A DNA stretch of 64,000 nucleotides from an uncultured Schlesneria sp. (lineage in GTDB: Bacteria > Planctomycetota > Planctomycetia > Planctomycetales > Planctomycetaceae), in NCBI GenBank assembly GCA_903904835.1, contig CAIVEI010000045.1, positions 19,975-83,974 of the forward strand. Reading direction: 5' to 3'. Positions 27,904 through 36,656 of the stretch are shown piece after piece (position 1 is the stretch's first letter; each line of letters starts with the position of its first letter). A program made the translations under genes and the position numbers. Under the pieces are notes generated by a model. The model worked only from the letters and a program-made list of their open reading frames with translations, was not told the origin of the DNA and searched no databases.

Positions 27904-29246
27904 TTGGCAGCTCCTGAAATAACAGCATCGTTTGGTTTAAGAATCAAATTGACGTGAGTACGAACGAGATGCAGATGCAGTCTCAAGTTGTAATATTCTT
28001 CCATATAACTGAGAGGAACACCGACTCGCGCGATCCGCTGTTCCAGGCGTTGAAGATGTTCTAAAGACTGAGTCGCTTCTTCGCGAGACATTCCTTTGAT
28101 TGTCCGTTGATCGATGTGCCGCAGTTCCGCGTACCACTTATAAATCTTGCGGCGTGTCTGCCACCGTACAAGGGGAGGAGCGACTCGCAACAAGGGCATT
28201 AACAGCATGACCAAGGGAATGATCATGATTTTCAGCCGATCAACGAGTGACGCCAGCCAGAACGGCAAGTACCTTTGCAGCACCGGAGGTCCGGAACGAA
28301 AAAATCGTGCAGCATCCTCGCTCAGCGGAAGGTCCGTCATCTGTGGGGAGGGAAATTCTCCCACGTTCGACAGAAGATCTCCCTTGGAATGAACCTTGCC
28401 GGCGACTTTCAGCAACAATGACACCAACGCCGGGTGGATTGAGTTGTGGGCGACCAACGTCGCGGCGGGGGCAATTAAGTCGATCTCTTTAGACGGGATG
28501 TTTTGCTGGAGATCAAGCAGCCCCTCATGGATTGTTACTGACGTCAGAAACCGGAATTGACGTTCATAGGCCTCGGTATGTGCCAATTCAATCAGATGGA
28601 CATCCGGATTAGTAATCAGTCGGCGAATATATTTTGCGTCGACGCCAGCAACAAAAAACGCCGCATCGATTTCGTGCTTTTCAAGAGCGTCTGCGGCATC
28701 GTTGCTACCCACGTTTAGTAGCTCGTCTGATTCTTCGTCGAACCCGTTGGCTTTCAGTAGCTGAAGCGCGATGCCGCGCGTTCCACTTCCATTCGAACCA
28801 ATTCCAATTCGTCGTCCCTTGAGCTGCGTCAATCGGTCAACGACTTCTGATCCCTGAAAGAAGATCCATAACGGTTCTCGATAAAGACTGGCCAGCGCAA
28901 ATAACGATTTACTTTGATCCGGATCAGCAATCCCTGTCTGAACAAATGCCACACTCACGTCCGAGCGTTCATCCATGAGAAGTCTCAGGTTTTCGACAGT
29001 CCCCTCGGTTGATCGAATATCTAAGGTGATTCCTTCAGGCTTTAACAGTTCCGCATATTGTTCAGCGAAACGGTAATAAGCTCCTTCCTTCGCGCCGGTT
29101 GCGATGACAAGTCGACGCGGGGGAGGAGCTTCCACAAAGAGATAGTATGTGGTAACCAGCCCGCCGAGACAGACAAATAATACTGTGAGCCAGGTCAGCA
29201 AAGATGACCGGCTTTTTTCGACATTCCCTGTCACGACGCGGCGCAT
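27900..29246 (-). CDS. Membrane-anchored TAXI-family solute-binding protein
   Basis: A TRAP-associated extracytoplasmic immunogenic (TAXI) type binding protein. Residues 17-37 form an N-terminal membrane helix; the binding domain starts at RRLVIATGAKEGAYYRFAEQYAELL and includes VAFVQTGIADPDQ, GRRIGIGSNGSGTRGIALQLL and DAAFFVAGVDAKYIRRL. A second hydrophobic segment (about 328-365, IMIIPLVMLLMPLLRVAPP) and a charged helical tail (RRKIYKWYAELRHIDQR) follow, so the C-terminus is probably cytosolic. No TRAP permease is present. The ATG at 29246 lies three bases after the RraA-like stop, and the stop overlaps the flavoprotein start, so the three genes form one operon. It may sense or bind an acid rather than transport it. 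Confidence 0.85.
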   Translation of the reverse strand: MRRVVTGNVEKSRSSLLTWLTVLFVCLGGLVTTYYLFVEAPPPRRLVIATGAKEGAYYRFAEQYAELLKPEGITLDIRSTEGTVENLRLLMDERSDVSVAFVQTGIADPDQSKSLFALASLYREPLWIFFQGSEVVDRLTQLKGRRIGIGSNGSGTRGIALQLLKANGFDEESDELLNVGSNDAADALEKHEIDAAFFVAGVDAKYIRRLITNPDVHLIELAHTEAYERQFRFLTSVTIHEGLLDLQQNIPSKEIDLIAPAATLVAHNSIHPALVSLLLKVAGKVHSKGDLLSNVGEFPSPQMTDLPLSEDAARFFRSGPPVLQRYLPFWLASLVDRLKIMIIPLVMLLMPLLRVAPPLVRWQTRRKIYKWYAELRHIDQRTIKGMSREEATQSLEHLQRLEQRIARVGVPLSYMEEYYNLRLHLHLVRTHVNLILKPNDAVISGAAK

Positions 29247-29249
29247 GTT

Positions 29250-29981
29250 TCAATCACCCCGTAATCGTTTACCAAGAGCGTTGATCGCGTCACCACATTC
29301 TTTTCGAGCGGCATTGAATCCAGTCGTTGTGACGCTTTCCCTTTTAAGATAGTCAAGGACAATCGCTTCCGCGCGGGCAATCTCGCGGCAGACCTCGGGA
29401 ACTTCTGTGGCGATTTCTGTGGGGATTGTCGTGACCCCATTCAGGTCGCCGTGCAGAAGGTCACCCGGATAGATGATCATTCCGCCGACAGTGACCGGGC
29501 CATTGATCGTCAGAATATGGCAATATCCATGTGCCGCACAGGCTCCATTAGTGAATGTTGGAAAACCGAGAGCTTCGACTTGCGCGAGGTCGCGGCCGGT
29601 GCCGGATGTGATCAGACCTTGTGCTCCAAACCGCTTATATGTGGAACACATGACTTCACCGAACGTTGCTGATGCACTCGGTTCGTCGAGATCTTGGAAC
29701 ACAATCACTGGCGGACCTGGAATATCTTCAAAAGCCTCCAACTGCGCGCCGATGCTTCCATAGGCGTCGCCACCGCGTGGTGGCGCCATACTTCGAAACG
29801 TGGAGGTCAAGGCGTATCCCACCATTGGAGGAAACGCGGGAAAACAAGCCTTAATCGCCAAGTTCATGTAACCTGTGTTACGAGGTCGCAGGTTCCACAA
29901 TTCGACCGCATTGCAGATCGTCGGCGAATCAAATTGCCGCAAGGCAACCAGTTGTTCTTTCGTCAATCCAGTAACAGCCAT
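29250..29981 (-). CDS. RraA family protein (possible 4-hydroxy-4-methyl-2-oxoglutarate aldolase type)
   Basis: The RraA fold includes RNase E inhibitors and aldolases that cleave 4-carboxy-4-hydroxy-2-oxoadipate-like acids. Features are [12 protein letters not shown] near the start, [55 protein letters not shown] and the [15 protein letters not shown] segment corresponding to the family's GDxxxaDxdGVxxiP. At 243 residues it is longer than RraA (about 160) and fits the dicarboxylate-aldolase-like group. ATG 29981 has GGAAAGG six bases upstream and is preferred over ATG 29996. It is first in an operon with the TAXI protein and the flavoprotein, which hints at a small oxo-acid pathway. Confidence 0.82.
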   Translation of the reverse strand: MAVTGLTKEQLVALRQFDSPTICNAVELWNLRPRNTGYMNLAIKACFPAFPPMVGYALTSTFRSMAPPRGGDAYGSIGAQLEAFEDIPGPPVIVFQDLDEPSASATFGEVMCSTYKRFGAQGLITSGTGRDLAQVEALGFPTFTNGACAAHGYCHILTINGPVTVGGMIIYPGDLLHGDLNGVTTIPTEIATEVPEVCREIARAEAIVLDYLKRESVTTTGFNAARKECGDAINALGKRLRGD

Positions 29982-30129
29982 CAAAGCCCTTTCCATTTCA
30001 GGATGGTTAATCGGTAAACGAGGAAATCAATTGCATTTCAGCCGTTAGAACGATTCAGTTCATCATTCTAAATACTTCTTCCATACATCACGTCACATCT
30101 CGCACGCCAGCCCAACCATTTGATCGTAG

Positions 30130-30150
30130 CTGAAAGCTTCGAGCTTTCAG
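30130..30150. terminator. Hairpin downstream of the DUF1501 gene
   Basis: CTGAAAGCT (30130-30138), loop TCG, AGCTTTCAG (30142-30150) form a perfect nine-base stem 20 bases after the stop of the minus-strand DUF1501 gene. No strong T-run is visible on that strand. Confidence 0.45.
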
Positions 30151-30169
30151 AGGTTGGCAACGGGCGATT

Positions 30170-31618
30170 TCAGGACAGGATCTCATGAACCACTTTCCCA
30201 CGCACATCGGTCAGTCGGAACTCCCGGCCGGCATGGAACGCTGTCAGTCGTTCATGATCCATGCCCAAAAGATGTAGAATCGTTGCCTGGAGATCATGCA
30301 CATGAACCGGTTTATCAATCACGTTGAATCCCAGTTCATCGGTGGCACCCCATGTCAAACCTCGTTTGACTCCGCCTCCCGCCAGCCACATCGTAAAGGC
30401 TTGGGGATGATGATCGCGGCCGAGGCTGCGACCCAGGGCCGTGTTAGATTCCACCATCGGTGTCCGACCGAATTCACCACCCCAGACGACGAGCGTTTCA
30501 TCCAGAAGCCCGTGCCGCGCCAGATCCAGCACGAGTGCCGTCGAGGCCTGGTCGGTATTTTTACAATTGTTGCGCAAGTTCCCGGCAACATCCGAATGAG
30601 CGTCCCATCCTTCGTGATAAATATTGATGAATCGAACTCCCCGTTGAACCATTCGGCGAGCCAGCAGGCAGGCACGTGCGAACGAGGGCTTATCAGGATC
30701 GCAACCATAAAGGTCGAGTGTCTCCCTGGTCTCGCTCTTCAGGTTCATCAGTTCGGGGGCTGAAGTCTGTAATCGAAATGCCATTTCATAGGCTGAAATT
30801 CTGGTAGCGATTTCCGGGTCGCCGACGGTACTTAATCGCTGTTGATTCAGATTACTGATGAGATTCAGCGATTCCCGCTGCAATTGATAATCAATCCCGG
30901 CCGGGCTCGATACATCAAGAATCGGGTCTCCCTGGTTTCGTAAGCGAACGCCCGAGTAATTTGTTGACAGGAAGCCACTTGACCAGTTTGCCGCTCCTCC
31001 ACTGATTCCACCGCCAGTCGACATCACAACGAATGCTGGCAGATCGTCTGCAACCGCACCCAATCCATACGTGACCCAGGAACCAATACTCGGGCGACCC
31101 GGTTGTGAAAAACCCGTATTCAGAAAAATTTGAGCCGGTGCGTGATTGAACTGATCGGTGTGAACAGCTTTAAGTAGTGTGATTTGATCAACGATCTTGG
31201 GGAGATGGACCAGCACGTCCGAAAGCTCGGTTCCTGATTCCCCTTGCCTGGCAAATTTGAATTGCGGACCAAGGCAGTGAGCGTCGGGCCGGATAAATGC
31301 ATATCGCTGCCCGCCGACAATTTCAGGGGGAACAGGCCGTCCTTCGTATTCCTTCAATTTCGGCTTGTAATCAAATAGATCGAGCTGACTGGGTGCACCT
31401 GCCATAAAAAGATGAATGACAGCTTTCGCCTTGGGAGCGTAGTGAGGTGCTCGTGGTGCCATTGGATTCGCAAGCGGGGCAACCTTCGAAGTATCGGCCC
31501 GGACGGACCCGGTCCCCTGTGCCAACAACGACGCCAATGCCATTCTCCCCAGTCCGACGCGGCAATCGTGGAAAAAATGGCGTCGCGTGATTTCAATATT
31601 ATGATCGACAAACGTCAT
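30170..31618 (-). CDS. DUF1501 domain protein, twin-arginine exported
   Basis: The DUF1501 family is abundant in planctomycetes, related to the alkaline phosphatase/sulfatase fold, and of unproven function. The 482-residue product begins with a Tat-like leader (EITRRHFFHDCRVGLGRMALASLLAQ, ending in a VRADT site). Family signatures are KAVIHLFMAGAPSQLDLFDYKP, the phosphatase-like NHAPAQIFLNTGFSQPGRPSIGSW, YHEGWDAH and VVWGGEFGRTPM, DHHPQAFTMWLAGGGVKRG. ATG 31618 begins the leader. These genes are often beside a PSD1 cytochrome gene, but here the nearest PSD1 gene is 18 kb away. Confidence 0.9.
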   Translation of the reverse strand: MTFVDHNIEITRRHFFHDCRVGLGRMALASLLAQGTGSVRADTSKVAPLANPMAPRAPHYAPKAKAVIHLFMAGAPSQLDLFDYKPKLKEYEGRPVPPEIVGGQRYAFIRPDAHCLGPQFKFARQGESGTELSDVLVHLPKIVDQITLLKAVHTDQFNHAPAQIFLNTGFSQPGRPSIGSWVTYGLGAVADDLPAFVVMSTGGGISGGAANWSSGFLSTNYSGVRLRNQGDPILDVSSPAGIDYQLQRESLNLISNLNQQRLSTVGDPEIATRISAYEMAFRLQTSAPELMNLKSETRETLDLYGCDPDKPSFARACLLARRMVQRGVRFINIYHEGWDAHSDVAGNLRNNCKNTDQASTALVLDLARHGLLDETLVVWGGEFGRTPMVESNTALGRSLGRDHHPQAFTMWLAGGGVKRGLTWGATDELGFNVIDKPVHVHDLQATILHLLGMDHERLTAFHAGREFRLTDVRGKVVHEILS

Positions 31619-31831
31619 TGCAGCATCTCCTGGGCATCAGTGCGCCAAGGCTTCACGTTGTGGAGGTTTCAAGGTCCCGGTTTTACCGTATTCTCGCTTC
31701 ATTTGCATGCCGAACGCGTCGGTTCATTCCAGCAATTAAGGCGACTCACTGGAAATGCAACTGTCCTCCGTCGAAGATAACGGCTTGGAACACAAACCGA
31801 CTGCCGATCCATATCATCGGGAACGACTCGA

Positions 31832-32515
31832 ATGACATCTCCCACGACACTTGTCGTTGAACAATTAACGAAAAGTTATCAAACAACCGACGGCCCACTC
31901 TCCATTTTGCGTGGTGTCGATCTCGCCATGGATCGCGGTGATGCCCTCGCTATCACAGGACCGTCCGGTTCAGGCAAAAGCACCTTGCTTTACATTCTTG
32001 GCGCGCTCGACTCGCCAACATCCGGTCGAGTGATTCTGAGCGGCCAACAACTGGATGGCCTTCATGAAGTCGAACTGGCTCGTTTTCGAAACACACAAGT
32101 CGGTTTTATTTTTCAAGATCATCATTTACTGCCCCAATGTTCGGTTCTCGAAAATGTCCTGATTCCAACATTAGCAGGCCAAGGTGCCGATTCTGCTGCG
32201 GAATCGAGGGCGCGCGAGTTGTTGCGGCGAGTCGGATTATCCGATCGATTGACTCATCGTCCCGCCCAACTCTCGGGAGGTGAACGGCAAAGAGTTGCTG
32301 TTTGCCGGTCTTTGATTAATGCTCCTGTACTGCTGCTGGCAGATGAACCTACGGGCAACCTTGACCGAGCTACTGCCGAAAGCGTCGGTTCACTGTTACT
32401 GGAACTAAACCGCGAACAAAACACGCTGCTGATCTGCGTGACGCACAGCCCGGAACTGGCGGGGCGTTTTCCACGACATTGTGCGTTGAAAGACGGACTG
32501 CTCGAAGAACAATAG
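31832..32515 (+). CDS. ABC transporter ATPase, LolD/MacB type
   Basis: An ATP-binding subunit of the LolD/MacB (FtsE-like) branch, which drives lipoprotein release or mechanotransmission across the envelope. The 227-residue product has Walker A GPSGSGKST (43-51), the Q-loop FIFQDHHLLPQ, the signature LSGGERQRVAVCRSL, Walker B LLLADEPTGNLD and the switch His in CVTHS. The length is that of a stand-alone subunit. ATG 31832 follows 213 non-coding bases after the divergent DUF1501 start. No permease gene is adjacent on either side; the next gene is a peptidase, so its membrane partner must be elsewhere. Confidence 0.9.
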   Translation: MTSPTTLVVEQLTKSYQTTDGPLSILRGVDLAMDRGDALAITGPSGSGKSTLLYILGALDSPTSGRVILSGQQLDGLHEVELARFRNTQVGFIFQDHHLLPQCSVLENVLIPTLAGQGADSAAESRARELLRRVGLSDRLTHRPAQLSGGERQRVAVCRSLINAPVLLLADEPTGNLDRATAESVGSLLLELNREQNTLLICVTHSPELAGRFPRHCALKDGLLEEQ

Positions 32516-32630
32516 CTTTGCACAAGAGTTCGTTCCGACGGATGATCGGTTTCCGATAAATCGAGTCGCTTGCTCAAAACGAGCAGCAAGACTCGTGTCT
32601 TAGAACACCAGGAATTGCCAGGGGATTTCG

Positions 32631-34067
32631 ATGTTGATTCGTTTCATGCCAGGCATCGCGTTTCTGCTTCTGTTGGCTCAAACGGCATTCGCTCAAAAGG
32701 AGGCGCTGTCGAACAGCATTCGGCAGCGTGAACAGTCCACTTGGGAGATTGCCCTGAAGATCTGGAATCTGGCGGAACCGGGCTATCAGGAAGTCGAATC
32801 GTCGAAGCTGCTTGCCGACCAACTGGAACAGGCGGGCTTTCAAGTGGAACGGGGTGTCGCCGACATTCCGACGGCGTTCACAGCGTCGTTTGGAACTGGA
32901 AAACCGGTCATCGCCATTCTAGGCGAATATGACGCGTTGCCAGGGCTTTCGCAGCAAGCTGTTCCTGAACAAGTGCCGCGAGAACGAGCGACATATGGTC
33001 ATGCCTGCGGCCATCATTTGTTCGGCGCTGCGTCTGCATCGGCGGCCATCGCCGTCGCGGAACAGATCCGATCCGGAAATCTGAGCGGAATGGTTCGCTT
33101 CTATGGATGTCCGGCTGAGGAAGGTGGCAGCGGCAAGACGTTTATGGTACGGGCGGGTTTGTTCAACGATGTTGACGCCGCGTTCCACTGGCATCCATCA
33201 GGACGTAATACGGCCGGTGATTCGTCGTGTTTGTCGCGTGCCGCCGTAAAGTTCCGGTTTCATGGGCGTAGCGCACACGCGGCGGGCGCACCGGAACAAG
33301 GCCGTTCGGCGCTCGACGCCGTCGAGCTGGCGTGCCATGCGTCGGAATTGCTGCGAGAGCACACACCCGATTTCACTCGTATTCATCATGTCATCACCAG
33401 TGGCGGGTCGGCTCCAAACGTTGTTCCTGACTTCGCTGAAGTCTTTTTTTACATCCGCCACCCCAAAGCCGAAATCGTTCGGGAATTGTATCCGCGGTTG
33501 GTGAAGTGTGCTCAGGCAGGGGCACTTGCGACCGAGACGAAACTGGAAGAAATTTATCTTGGCGGGACCATGGAACTGCTGCCAAACGACCGGTTGGCTG
33601 AAGTAGCTCTCATTAACCTGCGGCAATTGAACGACTTGAAATATGACCTGCAACAGACGGAATTTGCTCAACGGATTAAACAAACGCTGGTGAAGCCCCA
33701 ACCGCTGGAATCGATCAATCAGGTGACCGATACCAGCGGCGAAGTCGGAAAAGGTTCGACCGACGTGGGCGACGTGTCATGGGTTGTCCCGACGGCTGGT
33801 TTTACGACGGCCTGCTTCGTCCCTGGAACAACGTCTCATTCCTGGCAGGCCGTGGCGGCGAGTGGTACCTCGATTGGCAAACAGGGAATGCAGCTTGCGG
33901 CTCGTACCCTTGCGGCAAGCGTCTGGGATCTGATGAAACAGCCTGAAGTCATCGCCGAAGCGAAGGTGGAATACCTACAGCGACTTGCCGGGCGAAAATA
34001 TGAACCTCTGCTGTTGCCCGGCCAAAAACCACCGCTCGACTATCGAAACTCTCCTGGAGTCCAATAG
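32631..34067 (+). CDS. Secreted M20-family amidohydrolase, AbgB-like
   Basis: A metal-dependent amidohydrolase resembling p-aminobenzoyl-glutamate hydrolase subunit B. The 478-residue product has a signal peptide (about 1-21, ending AQTAFAQ), then ILGEYDALPGLSQ, the metal-binding GHACGHHLFGAAS, PAEEGGSGKTFMVRAG, AAFHWHPSGRN and the dimerisation-domain FHGRSAHAAGAPEQGRSALDAVEL. The closing part has TDVGDVSWVVPTAGFTTACF and GTTSHSWQAVAA, both typical. The signal peptide makes it periplasmic, unlike E. coli AbgB. ATG 32631 begins the signal peptide. Confidence 0.9.
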   Translation: MLIRFMPGIAFLLLLAQTAFAQKEALSNSIRQREQSTWEIALKIWNLAEPGYQEVESSKLLADQLEQAGFQVERGVADIPTAFTASFGTGKPVIAILGEYDALPGLSQQAVPEQVPRERATYGHACGHHLFGAASASAAIAVAEQIRSGNLSGMVRFYGCPAEEGGSGKTFMVRAGLFNDVDAAFHWHPSGRNTAGDSSCLSRAAVKFRFHGRSAHAAGAPEQGRSALDAVELACHASELLREHTPDFTRIHHVITSGGSAPNVVPDFAEVFFYIRHPKAEIVRELYPRLVKCAQAGALATETKLEEIYLGGTMELLPNDRLAEVALINLRQLNDLKYDLQQTEFAQRIKQTLVKPQPLESINQVTDTSGEVGKGSTDVGDVSWVVPTAGFTTACFVPGTTSHSWQAVAASGTSIGKQGMQLAARTLAASVWDLMKQPEVIAEAKVEYLQRLAGRKYEPLLLPGQKPPLDYRNSPGVQ

Positions 34068-34330
34068 TTTTCCGTCGCTGATTTGAATGTTTCCGGCCAG
34101 ACTGTTGAGTTCAGCCCATTCAACTAACACGACGCAACAGGTGGGAAATCGTTGTGTGGCTGGTTATAATCGCCTCCAAGTTGTGGAAGTGTCTGATTGC
34201 TGGCGTTGCAAACAACTGTTACTCAAATTGAGCCTGAAACAGACTTCCAACTGTTGGTTAATTTCAACAAACTCCCGTTTATCAATCTACCACCTGATCT
34301 GACTCGTTCCATTTTCCATTGAAACCTCAC

Positions 34331-35524
34331 ATGACAAATTCAACACCGATTCCCGGCCCAGTTGCACCACCTCGACGAATTCTGATGGGGCCTGGTCCGA
34401 GTGACATTCATCCTCGCGTTCTGCTGGCGATGGCGGCTCAGACCGTAGGTCACCTTGACCCGTACTTCCTGAAGATCATGGACGAAACGCAGACAATGTT
34501 GCGGCAAGTCTTTCGAACCCAGAACAAACTGACACTGGCAGTCAGCGGTACGGGCAGCGCAGGGATGGAAACCGTCGTCGCCAATCTGATCGAACCGGGC
34601 GATAAAATGATCGTCTGCGTTAACGGCGTGTTCGGCGGGCGCATGGCCGATGTAGCAGGTCGCTGCGGCGCAGAAGTGATTAAGCTGGAACGACCCTTCG
34701 GCGAAATATTTTCGTTGGAAGAAATCGAAGCCGCCGTCAAACTGCATCGCCCCAAAGTGCTGGGGATCGTGAATGCCGAGACCTCGACGGGAGCATCTCA
34801 ACCGGTCGCTGATATCGCTCGGATCTGTCACGAGCATGATGCGCTGATCGCCGTCGATTGTGTGACGTCTCTCGGCGGTCAGCCTGTCGAAGTCGATGCC
34901 TGGCAGCTTGACGCTGTTTACAGTGGAACTCAAAAGTGCCTGAGCTGCCCACCGGGACTCGCTCCGGTGACCTTCAGTGATCGCGCGGTCGCGGCAATCG
35001 ATACGCGCAAGACGAAAGTCCAGAGCTGGTATCTCGATATGCAGATGGTGAAAGATTATTGGGGCAGTAACCGTGCCTATCATCATACCGCACCGATCAA
35101 CATGAACTACGGTCTCCATGAGGCTTTGCGGATCGTCCTGGAAGAAGGTCTGGCAGCTCGATTTGCCCGGCACCAGCGAAACCATCTGGCCTTGAAAGCA
35201 GGACTGAAAGCGATGGGATTGGAATATTCCGTCAAGGAAGGACAACAGTTACCGATGTTGAACGCAGTCTGGATTCCTAACGGAGCTGATGATGCTGCCG
35301 TTCGCAAACAGCTTCTCAATGAATTCGGGATCGAGATTGGTGGCGGTCTCGGTCCGATGAAAGGGAAGACCTGGCGGATCGGACTGATGGGATCGGGTTC
35401 CAGTGCCGCCAATGTTCTGGTGTTTCTCGCCTCGCTGGAAAAATGTCTGTTGGATCAAGGTTTAAAAACTCCAGCAGGTGCCGGCGTGGGTGCCGCCAAC
35501 GCTGCCTATCGCGCTACACCGTGA
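34331..35524 (+). CDS. Alanine-glyoxylate / serine-pyruvate type aminotransferase
   Basis: A class V PLP-dependent aminotransferase that moves an amino group between alanine or serine and glyoxylate or pyruvate. The 397-residue product shows LMGPGPSDIHPRVL at the start, VSGTGSAGMET, NGVFGGRMADVAGRCGAEV, the PLP-contacting VDCVTSLGGQPVEVD and the lysine motif YSGTQKCLSCPPGL, then HHTAPINMNYGLHEAL and a C-terminal EIGGGLGPMKGKTWRIGLMG. All are typical. The frame opens at a TTG (34319), but ATG 34331 fits better. It is preceded by 263 bases without a gene and followed by a strong hairpin. Confidence 0.92.
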   Translation: MTNSTPIPGPVAPPRRILMGPGPSDIHPRVLLAMAAQTVGHLDPYFLKIMDETQTMLRQVFRTQNKLTLAVSGTGSAGMETVVANLIEPGDKMIVCVNGVFGGRMADVAGRCGAEVIKLERPFGEIFSLEEIEAAVKLHRPKVLGIVNAETSTGASQPVADIARICHEHDALIAVDCVTSLGGQPVEVDAWQLDAVYSGTQKCLSCPPGLAPVTFSDRAVAAIDTRKTKVQSWYLDMQMVKDYWGSNRAYHHTAPINMNYGLHEALRIVLEEGLAARFARHQRNHLALKAGLKAMGLEYSVKEGQQLPMLNAVWIPNGADDAAVRKQLLNEFGIEIGGGLGPMKGKTWRIGLMGSGSSAANVLVFLASLEKCLLDQGLKTPAGAGVGAANAAYRATP

Positions 35525-35561
35525 TGGCCCGTTCTTCGGGATTCGTTCATGCGCAATGCGC

Positions 35562-35591
35562 CACTGCTTGACCGAGGACGGTCAAGCAGTG
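35562..35591. terminator. Perfect 13-bp hairpin between convergent genes
   Basis: CACTGCTTGACCG (35562-35574), loop AGGA, CGGTCAAGCAGTG (35579-35591). It lies between the aminotransferase stop (35524) and the stop of the converging hydrolase (35617). The same palindrome with one change is at 3080-3107, so it may be a dispersed repeat recruited as a terminator. Confidence 0.65.
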
Positions 35592-35616
35592 CCACGGTCG
35601 ATCGTGAAACGTTTCC

Positions 35617-36645
35617 TCACTTCGCAGAACTGTCCCGAGTTGCCAATTCTTCACGAATCTTTTTTGCGATATCTGCCACGATAAGGGGTGTGTAAATGAT
35701 CCCCGAATAATGGTCTGCGGGAAGTATCATCTCGTGATCGGGGTCGAGTCCCGCAGCCTTGCGTAGAGCGGTAGCGTGTTCAGGCGGGATAACCTGGTCC
35801 TGGCTGGCGGTGTACAGCCATGTGTTCTTGCGGTCATAACGATGAGCCAGTCGCAACGGTTCGATCGGTGCAAACAATTGCTTTAACCGGTCTCCCGTGA
35901 TCCCGGCAGCGGCGAGGGTTTCTCGTAGCTTGCCTGCTTCACGTTTACCGTTGGCCACAACCTCATAAAGGTTTCCGCCAGCGACCATGATATGTACAGT
36001 GGTGAATCCGCGATCGATTCCCGCAGTCGTCGCGGTGACAAAGCCCCCGAGGCTTGTTCCCTGAATACTAATCGACCGGGTGTCGACGTGCGGCAGTGCT
36101 GCCACAGCATCGCGAGCACGTCTTGCATCGGTGATCCCCTGCTTCATGACAGCAAACACCAGTTCCTGCGGCGGCTTTTCCTCAGTATGTTCAGGACGAC
36201 GCAAACCGTATGTTGGAAGATGGATCATGAACGCGTGAAGACCCTGTGCATGCAGGGCTTTGGCGATCAGACGTCCAACCGTCATGCCTGAACCCGATTC
36301 ATGCACAACGATAATGGCGGGTGCATCGATGACCTCGTTCGCTTCATTCTTGGCGGAGTACCATTCGAGCGCGACAAGGTCATTAACAGCGATTCCACTG
36401 GGCCGAGGTGAGGGAAATCGCACGATTGCAGGATCTAGGGGATGCACATTCGGTTGCACGGTCACTTCAAACGAACTCGTTTTCCAGATGAGGTCATTCA
36501 AACACTGCTTCGCATCCTCTGACGGTTCATCACCGGGAGCTAATCGGTCCGTTGCCTGATATGTCTGCAAAGCAGGTTTTTCCTGCGACCAGACAGATGC
36601 CGAGACAACCAGCATCATTGTGCAGCAGACAGTTCGAACGAACAT
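35617..36645 (-). CDS. Secreted alpha/beta hydrolase
   Basis: The 342-residue product has a short signal peptide (about 1-20, CCTMMLVVSASVWSQ) and an alpha/beta hydrolase fold. The nucleophile elbow is GTSLGG with Ser198; candidate acid and base are Asp283 (YTASQDQVIPPEH) and His312 (LPADHYSGI). VVHESGSGM near residue 114-121 would supply the oxyanion region. Substrate is unknown; this layout resembles planctomycete dienelactone-hydrolase or acetyl-esterase-like proteins. It starts 11 bases after the thioredoxin-like gene on the same strand, so the two are probably co-transcribed. Confidence 0.82.
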   Translation of the reverse strand: MFVRTVCCTMMLVVSASVWSQEKPALQTYQATDRLAPGDEPSEDAKQCLNDLIWKTSSFEVTVQPNVHPLDPAIVRFPSPRPSGIAVNDLVALEWYSAKNEANEVIDAPAIIVVHESGSGMTVGRLIAKALHAQGLHAFMIHLPTYGLRRPEHTEEKPPQELVFAVMKQGITDARRARDAVAALPHVDTRSISIQGTSLGGFVTATTAGIDRGFTTVHIMVAGGNLYEVVANGKREAGKLRETLAAAGITGDRLKQLFAPIEPLRLAHRYDRKNTWLYTASQDQVIPPEHATALRKAAGLDPDHEMILPADHYSGIIYTPLIVADIAKKIREELATRDSSAK

Positions 36646-36656
36646 TGGATCTCTTT

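Noticed and set aside
34087..34302. 71-codon plus-strand frame between the peptidase and aminotransferase genes
   Set aside because: Irregular composition, no ribosome site and no family resemblance.
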